A DNA stretch of 64,000 bases from Acidobacteriota bacterium (GTDB taxonomy: Bacteria; Acidobacteriota; Terriglobia; Terriglobales; Acidobacteriaceae): assembly GCA_018268895.1 (NCBI GenBank), contig JAFDVP010000001.1, positions 248,001 through 312,000 on the forward strand, given 5' to 3'. Shown piece by piece: positions 8,561 to 17,388 of this stretch. Below the pieces are notes generated by a model. The model was not told the origin of the DNA. It ran no database searches and was given only the letters and a program-made list of their open reading frames with translations. Both the position numbers and the translations under genes were made by a program. Positions within the stretch are counted from its first letter, which is position 1; each line of letters starts with the position of its first letter.

Positions 8561-9337
8561 TCAATGCACTCTGCGCCGATCCAACACGTTTCTGCAGCGA
8601 TCTATCAGCGCGCTCGCAATTTTGGCGTGTCCTTCAGGGTTTGGATGGACGCCGTCCACCAGGTATCGAGCATAGTTTTTCTCAGAAATCCACTCGTGAA
8701 AAACATCCACAATCTCGGTGTGAGTCGAAGACGCAACTGAGATAACAATGTCGGCATATTCGCGAACAGCTTCGTTTATGTCGTGGTCGCGATAGTAACC
8801 GACATTTGAGTAAGGATAGCTCCTCGACATTGGGATTGGAGTCACAAGGATCGTAACTGCCCCAGTTGTTTTTACCCGGTTCAGGATATCGATCAAATTC
8901 TTGCGGAATTCTTCGGGAGGTACGCGCGGCTGTGAGCGAGCAATGGCCCCTTTCCCTTGCGGAGCGCCGTCTACGTATGCTGCGTCGTTCGTCCCAATCA
9001 TCAGAATCACCAGGTCGGGCTTTTGTTGCAGAACATCCCGATCTAGTCGTTGCAGAACGTCTCTGGTGTTATTCAGCGGTATTCCTGCATTCACCATTCG
9101 CAGGCCGAAAAAGTCGGGCTGAAGCAGACGATCCAGCCGGTTTGCGAATGTTTGCTCAGGGAGTACACTCCCATCCTTGCGGACGCCATAGGTGATGCTG
9201 TCCCCCAAAGCAATAATCAAAGGGCCGTTATGTGGATTGCCGTCGGCAGGCGAGGTTGCACTCAATGCCAGCGGCGTAAGCGTTATGTACGATACTGCAA
9301 TCAGAAGCCAGGACATCTTGTGTGCCGCATCTCTCAT
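8561..9337 (-). CDS. Exported SGNH/GDSL hydrolase
   Basis: A 258-residue esterase or acylhydrolase with a signal peptide (LLIAVSYITLTPLALSA). All four SGNH blocks are visible: GDSITYG with the nucleophile Ser, NAGIPLNN with the oxyanion Gly region, IGTNDAAY with the Asn, and DGVHPNPEGH with the catalytic Asp and His. It probably removes acyl groups from a sugar outside the cytoplasm; sialate O-acetylesterases use this fold, but so do xylan and rhamnogalacturonan esterases. It follows the D-2-hydroxyacid dehydrogenase by 52 bases on the same strand and probably belongs to the operon starting at the operator at 11677. The start at 9337 has AGGAG at a long spacing; ATG 9316 is possible. Confidence 0.85.
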   Translation of the reverse strand: MRDAAHKMSWLLIAVSYITLTPLALSATSPADGNPHNGPLIIALGDSITYGVRKDGSVLPEQTFANRLDRLLQPDFFGLRMVNAGIPLNNTRDVLQRLDRDVLQQKPDLVILMIGTNDAAYVDGAPQGKGAIARSQPRVPPEEFRKNLIDILNRVKTTGAVTILVTPIPMSRSYPYSNVGYYRDHDINEAVREYADIVISVASSTHTEIVDVFHEWISEKNYARYLVDGVHPNPEGHAKIASALIDRCRNVLDRRRVH

Positions 9338-9389
9338 CGATGTTCGAAACTCCTGGGTTGCGAGATCGTAAATAACCAGTTCCCCGGAT

Positions 9390-10421
9390 CTACACGGTGA
9401 ATTTTTTTATAGGCCATTCAATGTGCGGGCGAAGGCCCTGGCGGTTGACAGCACTTTGGTTCACAACATAGGGCGGCGCAAATCCATCTATAAACGCAGC
9501 AACGGATTCCAAAAACGTGCGGCGCAAATGTACTAACGCTTCGGCCGATTGGGCTCCAAAATGTGGACTCATCAGGACGTTTGGCAGGGTCCGTAGTGGG
9601 CTTGTCTTGTCGGGGGGCTCTTCGGCTGCGACATCAATTGCTGCGCCCGCAATCTGCCCGGATCGCAGGGCTTCAATCATGCAGTCTTCGTCAATAATTG
9701 GTCCACGGCTCGTATTGATGAGGAATGAATGGTTCTGCATCAAGGCAAACTCCCTCTCGCCAATGAGATGATGCGTCGCCTCACTTAAGGCGACGTGCAG
9801 AGAAACATAGTCTGCCTGTTGCAGCAAGGACTCCAGAGAGACAGATTCAACCGCATGCGCCCGAAATACCACGTCTTCAACGCCTGGGTCGCAAGCAATC
9901 AGACGCATCCCCCAACCTTTCAGCTTTTCTGCAACGCGCCGAGCGATTCGCCCAAAGCCCACGAGTCCTACCGTCTGTGATTGCAGGCGATGTATGGGAG
10001 CATCCAGCCTGATCTCGTTCCATCCACCTGATCGAACATGGCGATCAAATACGGGAATGCGCCGCGCGCAGGCAAGAAGCAGAGCGACTGCATGATCGGA
10101 CACTTCCTCCGTACAGAAATCAGGAATATGCGCAACAACAATACCGCTATCAGTCGCAGCGGGTATATCGATATTGTCTATACCCACTGCAACTTTGACG
10201 ACGAGCTTGCACTTGGGAAGTGAAGTCATTATCTGCCTGGTGATGGGTGTGGAGGGATGTTCCACAATCAGAATTTCCGCCAATTGCGCGCCACTGCAGA
10301 TGGCGCTCTCACTGCTAAAGGTATGCAATTCGAGGTCGCAGCCAAGATTAGCAAGAATGCGTTGCTCAATGGCGTAGCCATGTGCTGACTTATAGAAGCT
10401 ATCCACATTGATGGCAAGCAT
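9390..10421 (-). CDS. D-isomer-specific 2-hydroxyacid dehydrogenase
   Basis: A 343-residue NAD-dependent 2-ketoacid reductase or 2-hydroxyacid dehydrogenase. The Rossmann motif is GFGRIARRVAEKL. Catalytic Arg is in LINTSRGPII, the Glu is in the following helical segment, and His is in LMSPHFGAQS. Relatives are hydroxypyruvate/glyoxylate reductases and phosphoglycerate-type dehydrogenases. The start at 10421 overlaps the stop of the upstream sialidase-like gene by one base (TGATG), showing translational coupling; a longer reading to 10604 would run through that gene in another frame. It probably reduces a keto acid released by the pathway, for example hydroxypyruvate, glyoxylate or a deoxy-ketoaldonate. 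Confidence 0.87.
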   Translation of the reverse strand: MLAINVDSFYKSAHGYAIEQRILANLGCDLELHTFSSESAICSGAQLAEILIVEHPSTPITRQIMTSLPKCKLVVKVAVGIDNIDIPAATDSGIVVAHIPDFCTEEVSDHAVALLLACARRIPVFDRHVRSGGWNEIRLDAPIHRLQSQTVGLVGFGRIARRVAEKLKGWGMRLIACDPGVEDVVFRAHAVESVSLESLLQQADYVSLHVALSEATHHLIGEREFALMQNHSFLINTSRGPIIDEDCMIEALRSGQIAGAAIDVAAEEPPDKTSPLRTLPNVLMSPHFGAQSAEALVHLRRTFLESVAAFIDGFAPPYVVNQSAVNRQGLRPHIEWPIKKFTV

Positions 10422-11632
10422 CAATGTGTACCTTTCGATTCTGTATCCGAAGTGTCTTTCAACGCGATGCCGCCGGAGTACAAAGCAGATACAGGGAACG
10501 AGACGATATCCGTTTCGGAAAGTTTTGGCTGATCTTTTCCGGTAGCGCAAAAAGCGAGCAGAACCTGATTGTCTACGAAATAGACGGCAAAGTAGGAATA
10601 CCATCCATTCGGGTCGGCAAGGAGATGATGAACATGAATCCAGCTCTTGCCTTCATCGCGAGAAATAGCTACAGAGACAGGTGTTCTTTTTCCGCCGGAC
10701 TGAGGCGACGCTCGAAATGATGGGTCGATGCGGCTATGGTCGTTCCACACCAGAAGCAAATCTCGGGTGGATGGTATGCGCTTTATCTCAGCGTTGCTAA
10801 GGGGTGAAGTGATAGCAGAAGGCTGCGGGGGCGTCCATGTATCTCCGTGATCTTTAGAGTAGGAGAGATACTGACTACCCAACTGTGTGCGAATGAACAT
10901 AAGAAGTGTTCCATTCTTAAGTTCCACGATGCCAGGTTCCTGTAGACCTGCACGACCGGCCTCTGGAAGTCGAAGTTGAGATGAACTACGTCGCCACGTC
11001 TTGCCCGCATCGTCGGAGATATATGTCATGGCGGCGCCAGGCCCCAGATGGTCATCGCCTTCATCTAGGTGCAGTGCGATCGGAAGCAGAATTCTTCCAT
11101 TCTTAAGCTGAATGGCCCGATCGTTATTCATCACGTAGTACCCAGGTTCGGCAATCGTAAGGATTGGCTCGCTCCATGTCTTTGTTTCATCAGTGGAGTA
11201 GCGCAAATAAAAGTGACAATCCGACGTCGAATTCTTGCGTCCATAAAAAAGCGCAATCCTGCCATCCTTCAATCGCAGTAGGCTCACGCTCATCACGTTC
11301 ATATTGCCCTCGCCTTGCACGATGAGCTTGTCATCAGATGTCCAGCTGTGTCCCCCATCACTCGAATATCTGGCGGCGATAATAGCGTGGCCGTAGTCGC
11401 CGCCGTCGGAGCCAAGGAATTTCGAATATGCAAAGAAAAGCCGCCCGTCCTTTAACTTTAGAAAGGCGCCCTCGGAGTTTCGAGGATTGCCCGGTCCCGG
11501 GATCAGCCATTTCAGCCGATGCATTTCAGGCAACTGTGGGCTTTGTTCCGAGGGAAGAGCAGCAAGAACTGGGACGATGCTCGCCATCAAAGCCAAGGAA
11601 GCGATGACAACCGATGAAACCTGCAGACGCAT
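10421..11632 (-). CDS. Exported sialidase-like Asp-box protein B
   Basis: A 403-residue protein with a Sec signal peptide (SSVVIASLALMASIVPVLAA) and five Asp boxes: SSDGGHSW, STDETKTW, SDDAGKTW, SKDHGDTW and SRDEGKSW. The early segment RNSEGAFLKLKDGRL is typical of the BNR_2 group of sialidase-like propellers. A canonical N-terminal FRIP arginine is not seen (the RIP in IKRIPST is late in the protein), so the glycan target is open. It is the first gene after the 14-bp operator at 11677-11690 and is coupled by a one-base overlap to the hydroxyacid dehydrogenase, which ties an exported glycosidase-like protein to a cytosolic keto-acid enzyme in one operon. Confidence 0.83.
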   Translation of the reverse strand: MRLQVSSVVIASLALMASIVPVLAALPSEQSPQLPEMHRLKWLIPGPGNPRNSEGAFLKLKDGRLFFAYSKFLGSDGGDYGHAIIAARYSSDGGHSWTSDDKLIVQGEGNMNVMSVSLLRLKDGRIALFYGRKNSTSDCHFYLRYSTDETKTWSEPILTIAEPGYYVMNNDRAIQLKNGRILLPIALHLDEGDDHLGPGAAMTYISDDAGKTWRRSSSQLRLPEAGRAGLQEPGIVELKNGTLLMFIRTQLGSQYLSYSKDHGDTWTPPQPSAITSPLSNAEIKRIPSTRDLLLVWNDHSRIDPSFRASPQSGGKRTPVSVAISRDEGKSWIHVHHLLADPNGWYSYFAVYFVDNQVLLAFCATGKDQPKLSETDIVSFPVSALYSGGIALKDTSDTESKGTH

Positions 11633-11676
11633 GTCGGAATCTCCTTAGTAGGAACATCCTAATGCGTGTTCTTTAT

Positions 11677-11690
11677 ATCTGTCGACAGAT
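11677..11690. promoter_or_regulatory. Operator palindrome ATCTGTCGACAGAT
   Basis: Perfect 14-bp palindrome 45 bases before the sialidase-like gene B. On the minus strand a -10-like TACAAT lies three bases upstream, so the site covers the probable transcription start. It also lies just after the 3' end of the GntR gene. Confidence 0.75.
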
Positions 11691-11707
11691 TTATTGTAAG
11701 AGATGCG

Positions 11708-12358
11708 TTATTGCATCCGTCCCCAGCTCATGGTGAGATGTTCCATGAGCAACCGCCGTGCTTGTTCTCTGCGCTCGCTCCCCAGGACGAACTGCAACAA
11801 CGGTCGATGAGTCTTAAGTACAACGGACTGAGAGGCCAGAGATGTTGTGATCAGAGCGTGCGCAAACTGCGGAGCTGTTAAACTCCGCAATGTTCGCTCC
11901 AGGTACTCATTTCCCGACTGCTTCCAAATCATCTGGTGAAATGCCATGTCCATGCGGACGGCGTCTAAGGGAGTGGCCTTCGAAGCTCGCTCCATCTTTT
12001 CGACTTGTGTTCTAAGCTTATGCTCATTCTCCAAATTGAGGTTTGAGCGGCAAAGCACCATTGCCTCGGACTCCAGAACAACACGAAGACTGTTGATTTT
12101 ATTGATCTCGCTCTCAGTAAGGCGGACCACATACATTCCGCGCCGAGACTGATGGACCACGAGTCCCTGTTCCTGAAGTCCCTTCAATGCTTCGCGAATC
12201 GGGGCTCGGCTAACCTTAAGATCGCGGCTGAGCTGGCTCTCATTTAATCGACTGCCTGCTTTTAGCCTACCCAAAAGAATTGCATCAACGAGCTGCTCCG
12301 CAATATCCTGCGAGAGGATTGAACTCTTGGCGACGAGAAGTTCCTTGTGTGAGCGCAT
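11708..12358 (-). CDS. GntR-family regulator, FadR/FCD subfamily, copy 1
   Basis: A 216-residue DNA-binding regulator. The N-terminal winged helix-turn-helix has the recognition helix VSRAPIREALKGL. The C-terminal all-helical FCD domain has the metal-ligand pattern: Asp and His in MDMAFHQMIW, then His in KTHRPLL and in LMEHLTM. Such proteins usually repress until a sugar acid or keto acid binds the FCD domain. It is clearly paralogous to the regulator at 17389-18078, with an identical SRAPIREAL segment, so both probably recognise CTGTCGACAG. It is divergent from the TIM-barrel protein at 12558, with that gene's operator in between. E. coli NanR is of the same subfamily. Confidence 0.9.
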   Translation of the reverse strand: MRSHKELLVAKSSILSQDIAEQLVDAILLGRLKAGSRLNESQLSRDLKVSRAPIREALKGLQEQGLVVHQSRRGMYVVRLTESEINKINSLRVVLESEAMVLCRSNLNLENEHKLRTQVEKMERASKATPLDAVRMDMAFHQMIWKQSGNEYLERTLRSLTAPQFAHALITTSLASQSVVLKTHRPLLQFVLGSERREQARRLLMEHLTMSWGRMQ

Positions 12359-12483
12359 CTATCCTAGACCAGAGCCCAGAGTATAGTGCGGACGAATCCG
12401 TCTGACAAGCCCACTGAGGTGTGTTGAGCTGTTCGCTGACAGCGGGCACATGCCTCTACGGATCAACGCCCCCGAATTTTCTG

Positions 12484-12532
12484 TTGACTCGATTCACAGA
12501 CGATGTACTATGGCCTAAATCTGTCGACAGAT
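12484..12532 (+). promoter_or_regulatory. Sigma-70-type promoter with 14-bp operator at the start site
   Basis: A clear promoter: TTGACT (12484-12489), a 16-base spacer, then TACTAT (12506-12511). The perfect palindrome ATCTGTCGACAGAT at 12519-12532 begins 8 bases after the -10 and so covers the expected +1. This is the best-resolved repressor architecture in the window. Confidence 0.75.
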
Positions 12533-12557
12533 GAATAATTCCAAAAAGGGTAATCGC

Positions 12558-14354
12558 ATGTCACCATCCGTATCGAGGCGAGTATTTCTGGAAATGGGTA
12601 TCTACGCGGCCGTCCTTCCGGCATTACTGAGGGCGGAAGATAAGGCGCCTGTGTACATCAAAGACATGGGGGCATGCCGGCCCGCCAGTGCGCTGGCGAA
12701 CGAATCGAGTCGGCATCATTGGGCGCTGCTTCCTTATCGGACGGAACGCTTTGAGGGAACGATGGTGATGGCTGGGCACAACACGGCAGCCCCCGAGATT
12801 CGTCTTCCGATTCCCTATAGCGGATGGTATGCAATTTCCTTCGGCATTCGCTCGTATGGTGACGGGCCGGACTTTGATACGCGGCTGCAAGTGAGGCTGG
12901 ACTCTGATTCGACGTTTTCGCTCATTTCGCATTCAGAAGGCCGTTCTGACCGCATTGATAACTATTTTTGGAAGGCTGCCAGACTAGACCATAACGAAAT
13001 TGTTATTCGGCAGCTGACATTGCAACGTGTCCCCGAAAATCCCGATTCGGAAGGTAACACTTCCGCCGGAGTGTGGCTGGCCTATGTCGAGCTGTTGCCT
13101 CTAAGCGGTGCCGAGGTGCGTGAATTGCAGACTGACCGCTCAACCAGCCGGAACCGCAGGCTATTTGCGCACAATGATGCGTGGAGCTATACCTATGAAT
13201 TCCGGCCGACAGAGGAAGCGGATATTCGGCGTGAGTTAGAAGCGTATCGAGACACGGATTTTTCCCGCATCTATTGGGAGGCCGGTGCCGGTGATCGCAT
13301 GTACTATCCAACCCGTTTTGGGCTTATGCCAAGTGATGACACGACGAATGATGAATTCAGGGTGGGAGATCGACTAGCTGCGGAAACCTGGCGCATCTGG
13401 CACAAGAAGAACATCGATCCATTCCGCACCGCTCTTGAGCACGCTCATTCCATGGGGCTTGAGTTTCACGCTACTTATCGCGTAGCCGGCTTCCACTTTC
13501 CCGTGCCTGAGAATGTATGGAACAAGGGCGGTTTCTACGACCACCATCCTGAGTTGCGGGGGACAGACCGCGATGGCAACCGCACTCCACGTCTCTCCTA
13601 TGCTTACCCGGAGGTTCGCAAGGAGGTTATTCAGTTCCTTACCGAGATGACTGGCTACCCGATAGACGGTCTCTGTCTTGCCTATAACCGCCGACCTCCA
13701 TTGCTTGAGTATGAACCGCCAGTGGTTGAATCTTTCAAGGCAAAGTACGGTGTGTCGCCCTTGAGTATCGATGATCGCGACCGACGTTGGCTAAAACATC
13801 GAGCCGAGGTGCTGACGGAATTCATGCACGAGGTCCGTGCAGTGGCCAGGCATGCTACGGAGCAGCACTCTTCAAGACCGGTTGAGATCACTGCAATCGT
13901 GTTGGGTTCGGAAGAGGAGAACCTTTATAACGGCATCGACCTTCGAGCCTGGGTGCAGGAAGGCGTCGTAGATACGATCGTTCCTTACACCTCAGTCGCA
14001 GGACTTACAAGCTCGTCGACCTCGTGGACTAATCCAGAGGCAGTCAAATTCTTTCTTGAAGTCGTAAAGGGGACACATGTCAAACTGGCGCTGAACCTGA
14101 TGCCGCGCCGGATTGCGCCAGAAGAGTACCGGAAGCGGGCTCACATGCTCTATGAGATGGGGCTTGAGAACCTGTTCTTCTGGGATACAAATGCGCGTGA
14201 CGATTTCGGTCCGTCCTGGTCAGTATTGCGTCGGTTGGGCCATCGTGATGAGTTGGCAGAATGGGTACAAAAAGGGTCTGCGACCATAGAGCAGCCCGGT
14301 CAAAAACTGTATAAGCTTGGCGACTGGGATCTCCATTATGTGACTCCAGGATAG
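12558..14354 (+). CDS. Exported TIM-barrel glycoside-hydrolase-like protein A
   Basis: A 598-residue protein. It starts with a twin-arginine-like signal (SRRVFLEMG then a hydrophobic run ending near LLRAED). A beta-sandwich-like N-terminal region of about 180 residues follows, then a (beta/alpha)8-like region from about residue 200 resembling the GH-like family 10 (GHL10) group: the YPEVRKEVIQFLTEM and YPIDGLCLAYNRRPP segments match those in the paralogue at 35710. Where that paralogue has DGINMDFTRWPP, this one has DGLCLAYNRRPP, so a potential acidic residue is missing. ATG 12558 is chosen: AAGGG lies 8 bases upstream, while the ATG at 12531 is inside the operator. Substrate unknown; a secreted glycan-degrading role is inferred. 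Confidence 0.72.
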   Translation: MSPSVSRRVFLEMGIYAAVLPALLRAEDKAPVYIKDMGACRPASALANESSRHHWALLPYRTERFEGTMVMAGHNTAAPEIRLPIPYSGWYAISFGIRSYGDGPDFDTRLQVRLDSDSTFSLISHSEGRSDRIDNYFWKAARLDHNEIVIRQLTLQRVPENPDSEGNTSAGVWLAYVELLPLSGAEVRELQTDRSTSRNRRLFAHNDAWSYTYEFRPTEEADIRRELEAYRDTDFSRIYWEAGAGDRMYYPTRFGLMPSDDTTNDEFRVGDRLAAETWRIWHKKNIDPFRTALEHAHSMGLEFHATYRVAGFHFPVPENVWNKGGFYDHHPELRGTDRDGNRTPRLSYAYPEVRKEVIQFLTEMTGYPIDGLCLAYNRRPPLLEYEPPVVESFKAKYGVSPLSIDDRDRRWLKHRAEVLTEFMHEVRAVARHATEQHSSRPVEITAIVLGSEEENLYNGIDLRAWVQEGVVDTIVPYTSVAGLTSSSTSWTNPEAVKFFLEVVKGTHVKLALNLMPRRIAPEEYRKRAHMLYEMGLENLFFWDTNARDDFGPSWSVLRRLGHRDELAEWVQKGSATIEQPGQKLYKLGDWDLHYVTPG

Positions 14355-14508
14355 CCTGCGATTGTTGAAGCTGCCAGGGCAAGGCCAAAGCCTCAACGAA
14401 GCAATCTTCCCAGCCCCATTCGACCCCGACTTCGTTCGGACGGGAAGGGGAGAGGGTCTGTCTGGCCAGATCATGTTCGCGGTTAAGCCAGGAAATGAGA
14501 TACCAGAA

Positions 14509-17277
14509 ATGCCGACACAACTTCACCGTATGAGTAGCGACAATCGAAATCGCTGGGTGCGCAGTGGCATTCCGTTATGGATCCCCTCCCTGGCAATGTT
14601 TGCAATGGTCGCTCTAATTTTTGTTGGCAAAGTTTACTGTCAGTCAGCTGAGCCGAAGTGGCAGACTCATGGATTTGATGGATTTCGTTCAGGAACGTTT
14701 GATTCGAGCGGTGCAAATTTATACGTATCGAGACAGGGCAATCTCGAAACAATTCACAGTCTTGACGTCAATAGCGATGGCTACATCGATGTGTTGTTCA
14801 ATAACACGCATGACATCGCTTACGTAGTCCCCGCATATGAATATGATTTTCACGACCGCGATAAGCCAACGTTAAAGACTTATCCAGGGCCGGGAAGTGT
14901 GCGTGTCCGGGCAAGTGATCTCAACGGCGATGGCCATCCGGAACTGGTGATTGCGCGAGGGTTCGATGACACGACTCGGGTGATGAACTCATGGGTCTAC
15001 TGGGGAAGCGATAAAGGCTGGACGGCAAACCGTCACCAGGAACTCCTGACGCCGTATGCCCAGGATCTCTGCATCGGAGACCTGAATGGTGATGGGAAGA
15101 AGGACCTGATATTTATAGCGAGTTGGCCCACAGGGAGTAACAAGTCGATTATCTATTGGGGCACAGACGATGTGTTCAGGCCTCTGAATGCATCGTCCAT
15201 CAACACTCCTGGCGCAACGTCCTGTTTGAGTGCTGATATCGATGGAGATGGTAAAGATGACCTGCTCATCACGGGGATGACGAAAGGCGCCGAGATTTTC
15301 TGGGGAAGATCAGGCGCATTCCAAGATCAGCCGCGTGTTCTTGATGATGCTCCAAAGGCGGTTGGGGCCTCATTTATACAAGGGCACCTGGTACTTGGGA
15401 CTGATGATGGCCCGCTGGTCTACGCAGTGAAGGGCAAAAGCATACATCTGGAACAGCAGATGAAATTCACTGGTTCATCACGGGTGGCTGTTCAGGATCT
15501 CAATGGTGACCAAATCCCCGATTTGGTGGTAGCCCGATCAAAGAATGGAAGTAACTGGAGAACTGAATCTCGAATCTATTGGGGAAAGAATCGACCGAAT
15601 GGCAGTCTTTTCGATGAGAGTGACATCACAAAACTTCCGACGATGGGTGCTGTGGATGTTGCAGTTGCCGATCTGGACAAGGACGGCCATCCGGATCTGA
15701 TTTTCGCCAATTCGCGAACATATGAATCCTACGATATCGACTCCTATGTCTATTGGGGTAGCTCGAATGGATATTCAGTAGACTGGAGAACCAAGCTTCC
15801 GACGCATGGTGCCGCATCCGTGAGCGTTGAAGGAACGTCAGTCTACTTTGCAAATGGAATGACAGGAGGCCCAATTGGGCGTCTGGAGGCATACGCTTAT
15901 CTGGGTGGACCGGGAGGAAAGTTTTCGACGGATAAGGTGCTTCGCTTGCCGACTGTAGGCGGCTACGAATCCTGCGCTGCCGATCTCAACGACGATGGAT
16001 TTACCGACCTCGTTCTAGAGGGCTCGCATGAAGGGGATCTCAATGGCCCGGAGCCGTCCACCATATTCTGGGGCAATGCACAGGGGCTTTCAAAAGATAG
16101 AAGTACAACTGTACCGACGCGAGGCTCCATTGGTTGCGCCATCGGAGAACTGAATCGTGACGGCTACCTGGACCTTGTTTTCACCAACATGGATGATGGA
16201 ACAGTCGCCTTGTTCTATGGTGGTGCCGATCATTTTTCTCATCCGGTAGAGCACACCCTTCATGTGTCCAAGCCCCGTTTCCCGGCAATTGCGGATCTCA
16301 ACAAGGATGGGTATCAGGATCTTCTGATCCCATTGGTCGATGATGGGCTCTGGATATTCTGGGGCTCCCCCGCAGGCTACAGCCAGGACAATCACACGGT
16401 GTTGCCCGGGATGGGAACTGTAAGCGAGCAGGTGGCAGACTTGAACAATGATGGCTACCTCGATATTGTCCTTTGCAATCTATATGATCCGGGAACCGCC
16501 CGCTACCATGGCGTGAATAGCTATATTTACTGGGGATCCCAGCAGGGATATCGGGCAACAAACCGTTCGGAATTGCCTTCACTGGGTGCCCATCACGCGG
16601 TGATTGAAGATTTCAACCGAGACGGAGCGCTCGATATATTCATTTCGAATTATCAGAGCGAATTCACGCGCGATCTCAATTCGAGTATTTATTGGGGAAA
16701 TTCGGAAGGTTCTTATACTGCCGCACACTCGACGCCCTTGCACGTCGGCTCAGCAGCGGGAGTGCTCGCGGCTGATTTAGATGGTGATGGATGGATCGAC
16801 CTCGCCGTGTCCAATCATGTAGTCGGTGGAGACCATCACACCCGGTCTCCTATCTTCTGGAACAGTTCAAACGGCTTTCTCCATAGGCCTATAACATGGC
16901 TTCCAACAATCGGACCGCATATGATGGCGGGCGTTGATGACGGGAATCTATATACGCGTCGACATGAAGAAAGCTACGTGTCGGTTGTTCATCAATGCAA
17001 GAGTGCCTGCCGTCCGCAGAAGTTGAGTTGGGAGGGCCGTGACCGCTTCGGGTCTTTTATAGACGTTGACATCCGAGGAGTCGATACAGAAGCCTCGTTA
17101 TCGACGTCCCCTTGGGATACTGTTTGTTCGCATTGCTCCAAGTCGCAGCAAATCGAGAGGGAAGGTCTCCATCGATTCTGGCAGTACCGAATCATGTTTC
17201 ACACGGTGGCCACTTGGTCATCCGTTGTCACGAGCGTAAACATTGATCTGGATAACAATATGGGCAAACCGCGATGA
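14509..17277 (+). CDS. FG-GAP/VCBS-repeat exported propeller protein
   Basis: About 922 residues from this start. A hydrophobic export segment (IPSLAMFAMVALIFVGKVYC) is followed by at least twelve FG-GAP-type repeats with calcium-binding DxNxDGxxD loops, for example DVNSDGYID, DLNGDGHPE, DLNGDGKKD, DIDGDGKDD, DLDKDGHPD, DLNDDGFTD, DLNNDGYLD and DLDGDGWID, each followed by YWG or FWG blade motifs. This suggests one or two integrin-like beta-propellers, typically surface or periplasmic binding proteins. No enzymatic residues were recognised. The start is uncertain: ATG 14473, 14509 and 14530 are all possible; 14509 places few residues before the signal. It follows the TIM-barrel gene closely and has no operator of its own, so it probably shares its transcript. 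Confidence 0.75.
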   Translation: MPTQLHRMSSDNRNRWVRSGIPLWIPSLAMFAMVALIFVGKVYCQSAEPKWQTHGFDGFRSGTFDSSGANLYVSRQGNLETIHSLDVNSDGYIDVLFNNTHDIAYVVPAYEYDFHDRDKPTLKTYPGPGSVRVRASDLNGDGHPELVIARGFDDTTRVMNSWVYWGSDKGWTANRHQELLTPYAQDLCIGDLNGDGKKDLIFIASWPTGSNKSIIYWGTDDVFRPLNASSINTPGATSCLSADIDGDGKDDLLITGMTKGAEIFWGRSGAFQDQPRVLDDAPKAVGASFIQGHLVLGTDDGPLVYAVKGKSIHLEQQMKFTGSSRVAVQDLNGDQIPDLVVARSKNGSNWRTESRIYWGKNRPNGSLFDESDITKLPTMGAVDVAVADLDKDGHPDLIFANSRTYESYDIDSYVYWGSSNGYSVDWRTKLPTHGAASVSVEGTSVYFANGMTGGPIGRLEAYAYLGGPGGKFSTDKVLRLPTVGGYESCAADLNDDGFTDLVLEGSHEGDLNGPEPSTIFWGNAQGLSKDRSTTVPTRGSIGCAIGELNRDGYLDLVFTNMDDGTVALFYGGADHFSHPVEHTLHVSKPRFPAIADLNKDGYQDLLIPLVDDGLWIFWGSPAGYSQDNHTVLPGMGTVSEQVADLNNDGYLDIVLCNLYDPGTARYHGVNSYIYWGSQQGYRATNRSELPSLGAHHAVIEDFNRDGALDIFISNYQSEFTRDLNSSIYWGNSEGSYTAAHSTPLHVGSAAGVLAADLDGDGWIDLAVSNHVVGGDHHTRSPIFWNSSNGFLHRPITWLPTIGPHMMAGVDDGNLYTRRHEESYVSVVHQCKSACRPQKLSWEGRDRFGSFIDVDIRGVDTEASLSTSPWDTVCSHCSKSQQIEREGLHRFWQYRIMFHTVATWSSVVTSVNIDLDNNMGKPR

Positions 17278-17319
17278 TGCCTATCGGCTGCCCATATACC
17301 CGATTTTGCAATTGTTTAT

Positions 17320-17353
17320 CTGTCGATAGTACAGCGCTCAGCTGTGCTATAAT
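17320..17353 (+). promoter_or_regulatory. Promoter of the second GntR gene with variant operator
   Basis: An extended -10, TGC-TATAAT (hexamer 17348-17353), and upstream the variant operator CTGTCGATAG at 17320-17329, one base off consensus, in the -35 region. This suggests weak autoregulation of the regulator gene that begins at 17389. Confidence 0.62.
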
Positions 17354-17388
17354 CAACCTAGCTAAGCTGTAGCAGGATTTGCGATTCG

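Noticed and set aside
2111..12358. A standard sialic-acid (nan) operon
   Set aside because: No kinase, epimerase, NagA or NagB in the window, and the lyase loop departs from sialate lyase. Kept only as a resemblance.
14014..14021. GTCGAC core inside the TIM-barrel gene
   Set aside because: Only the six central bases match and it is intragenic; such hexamers are expected by chance.
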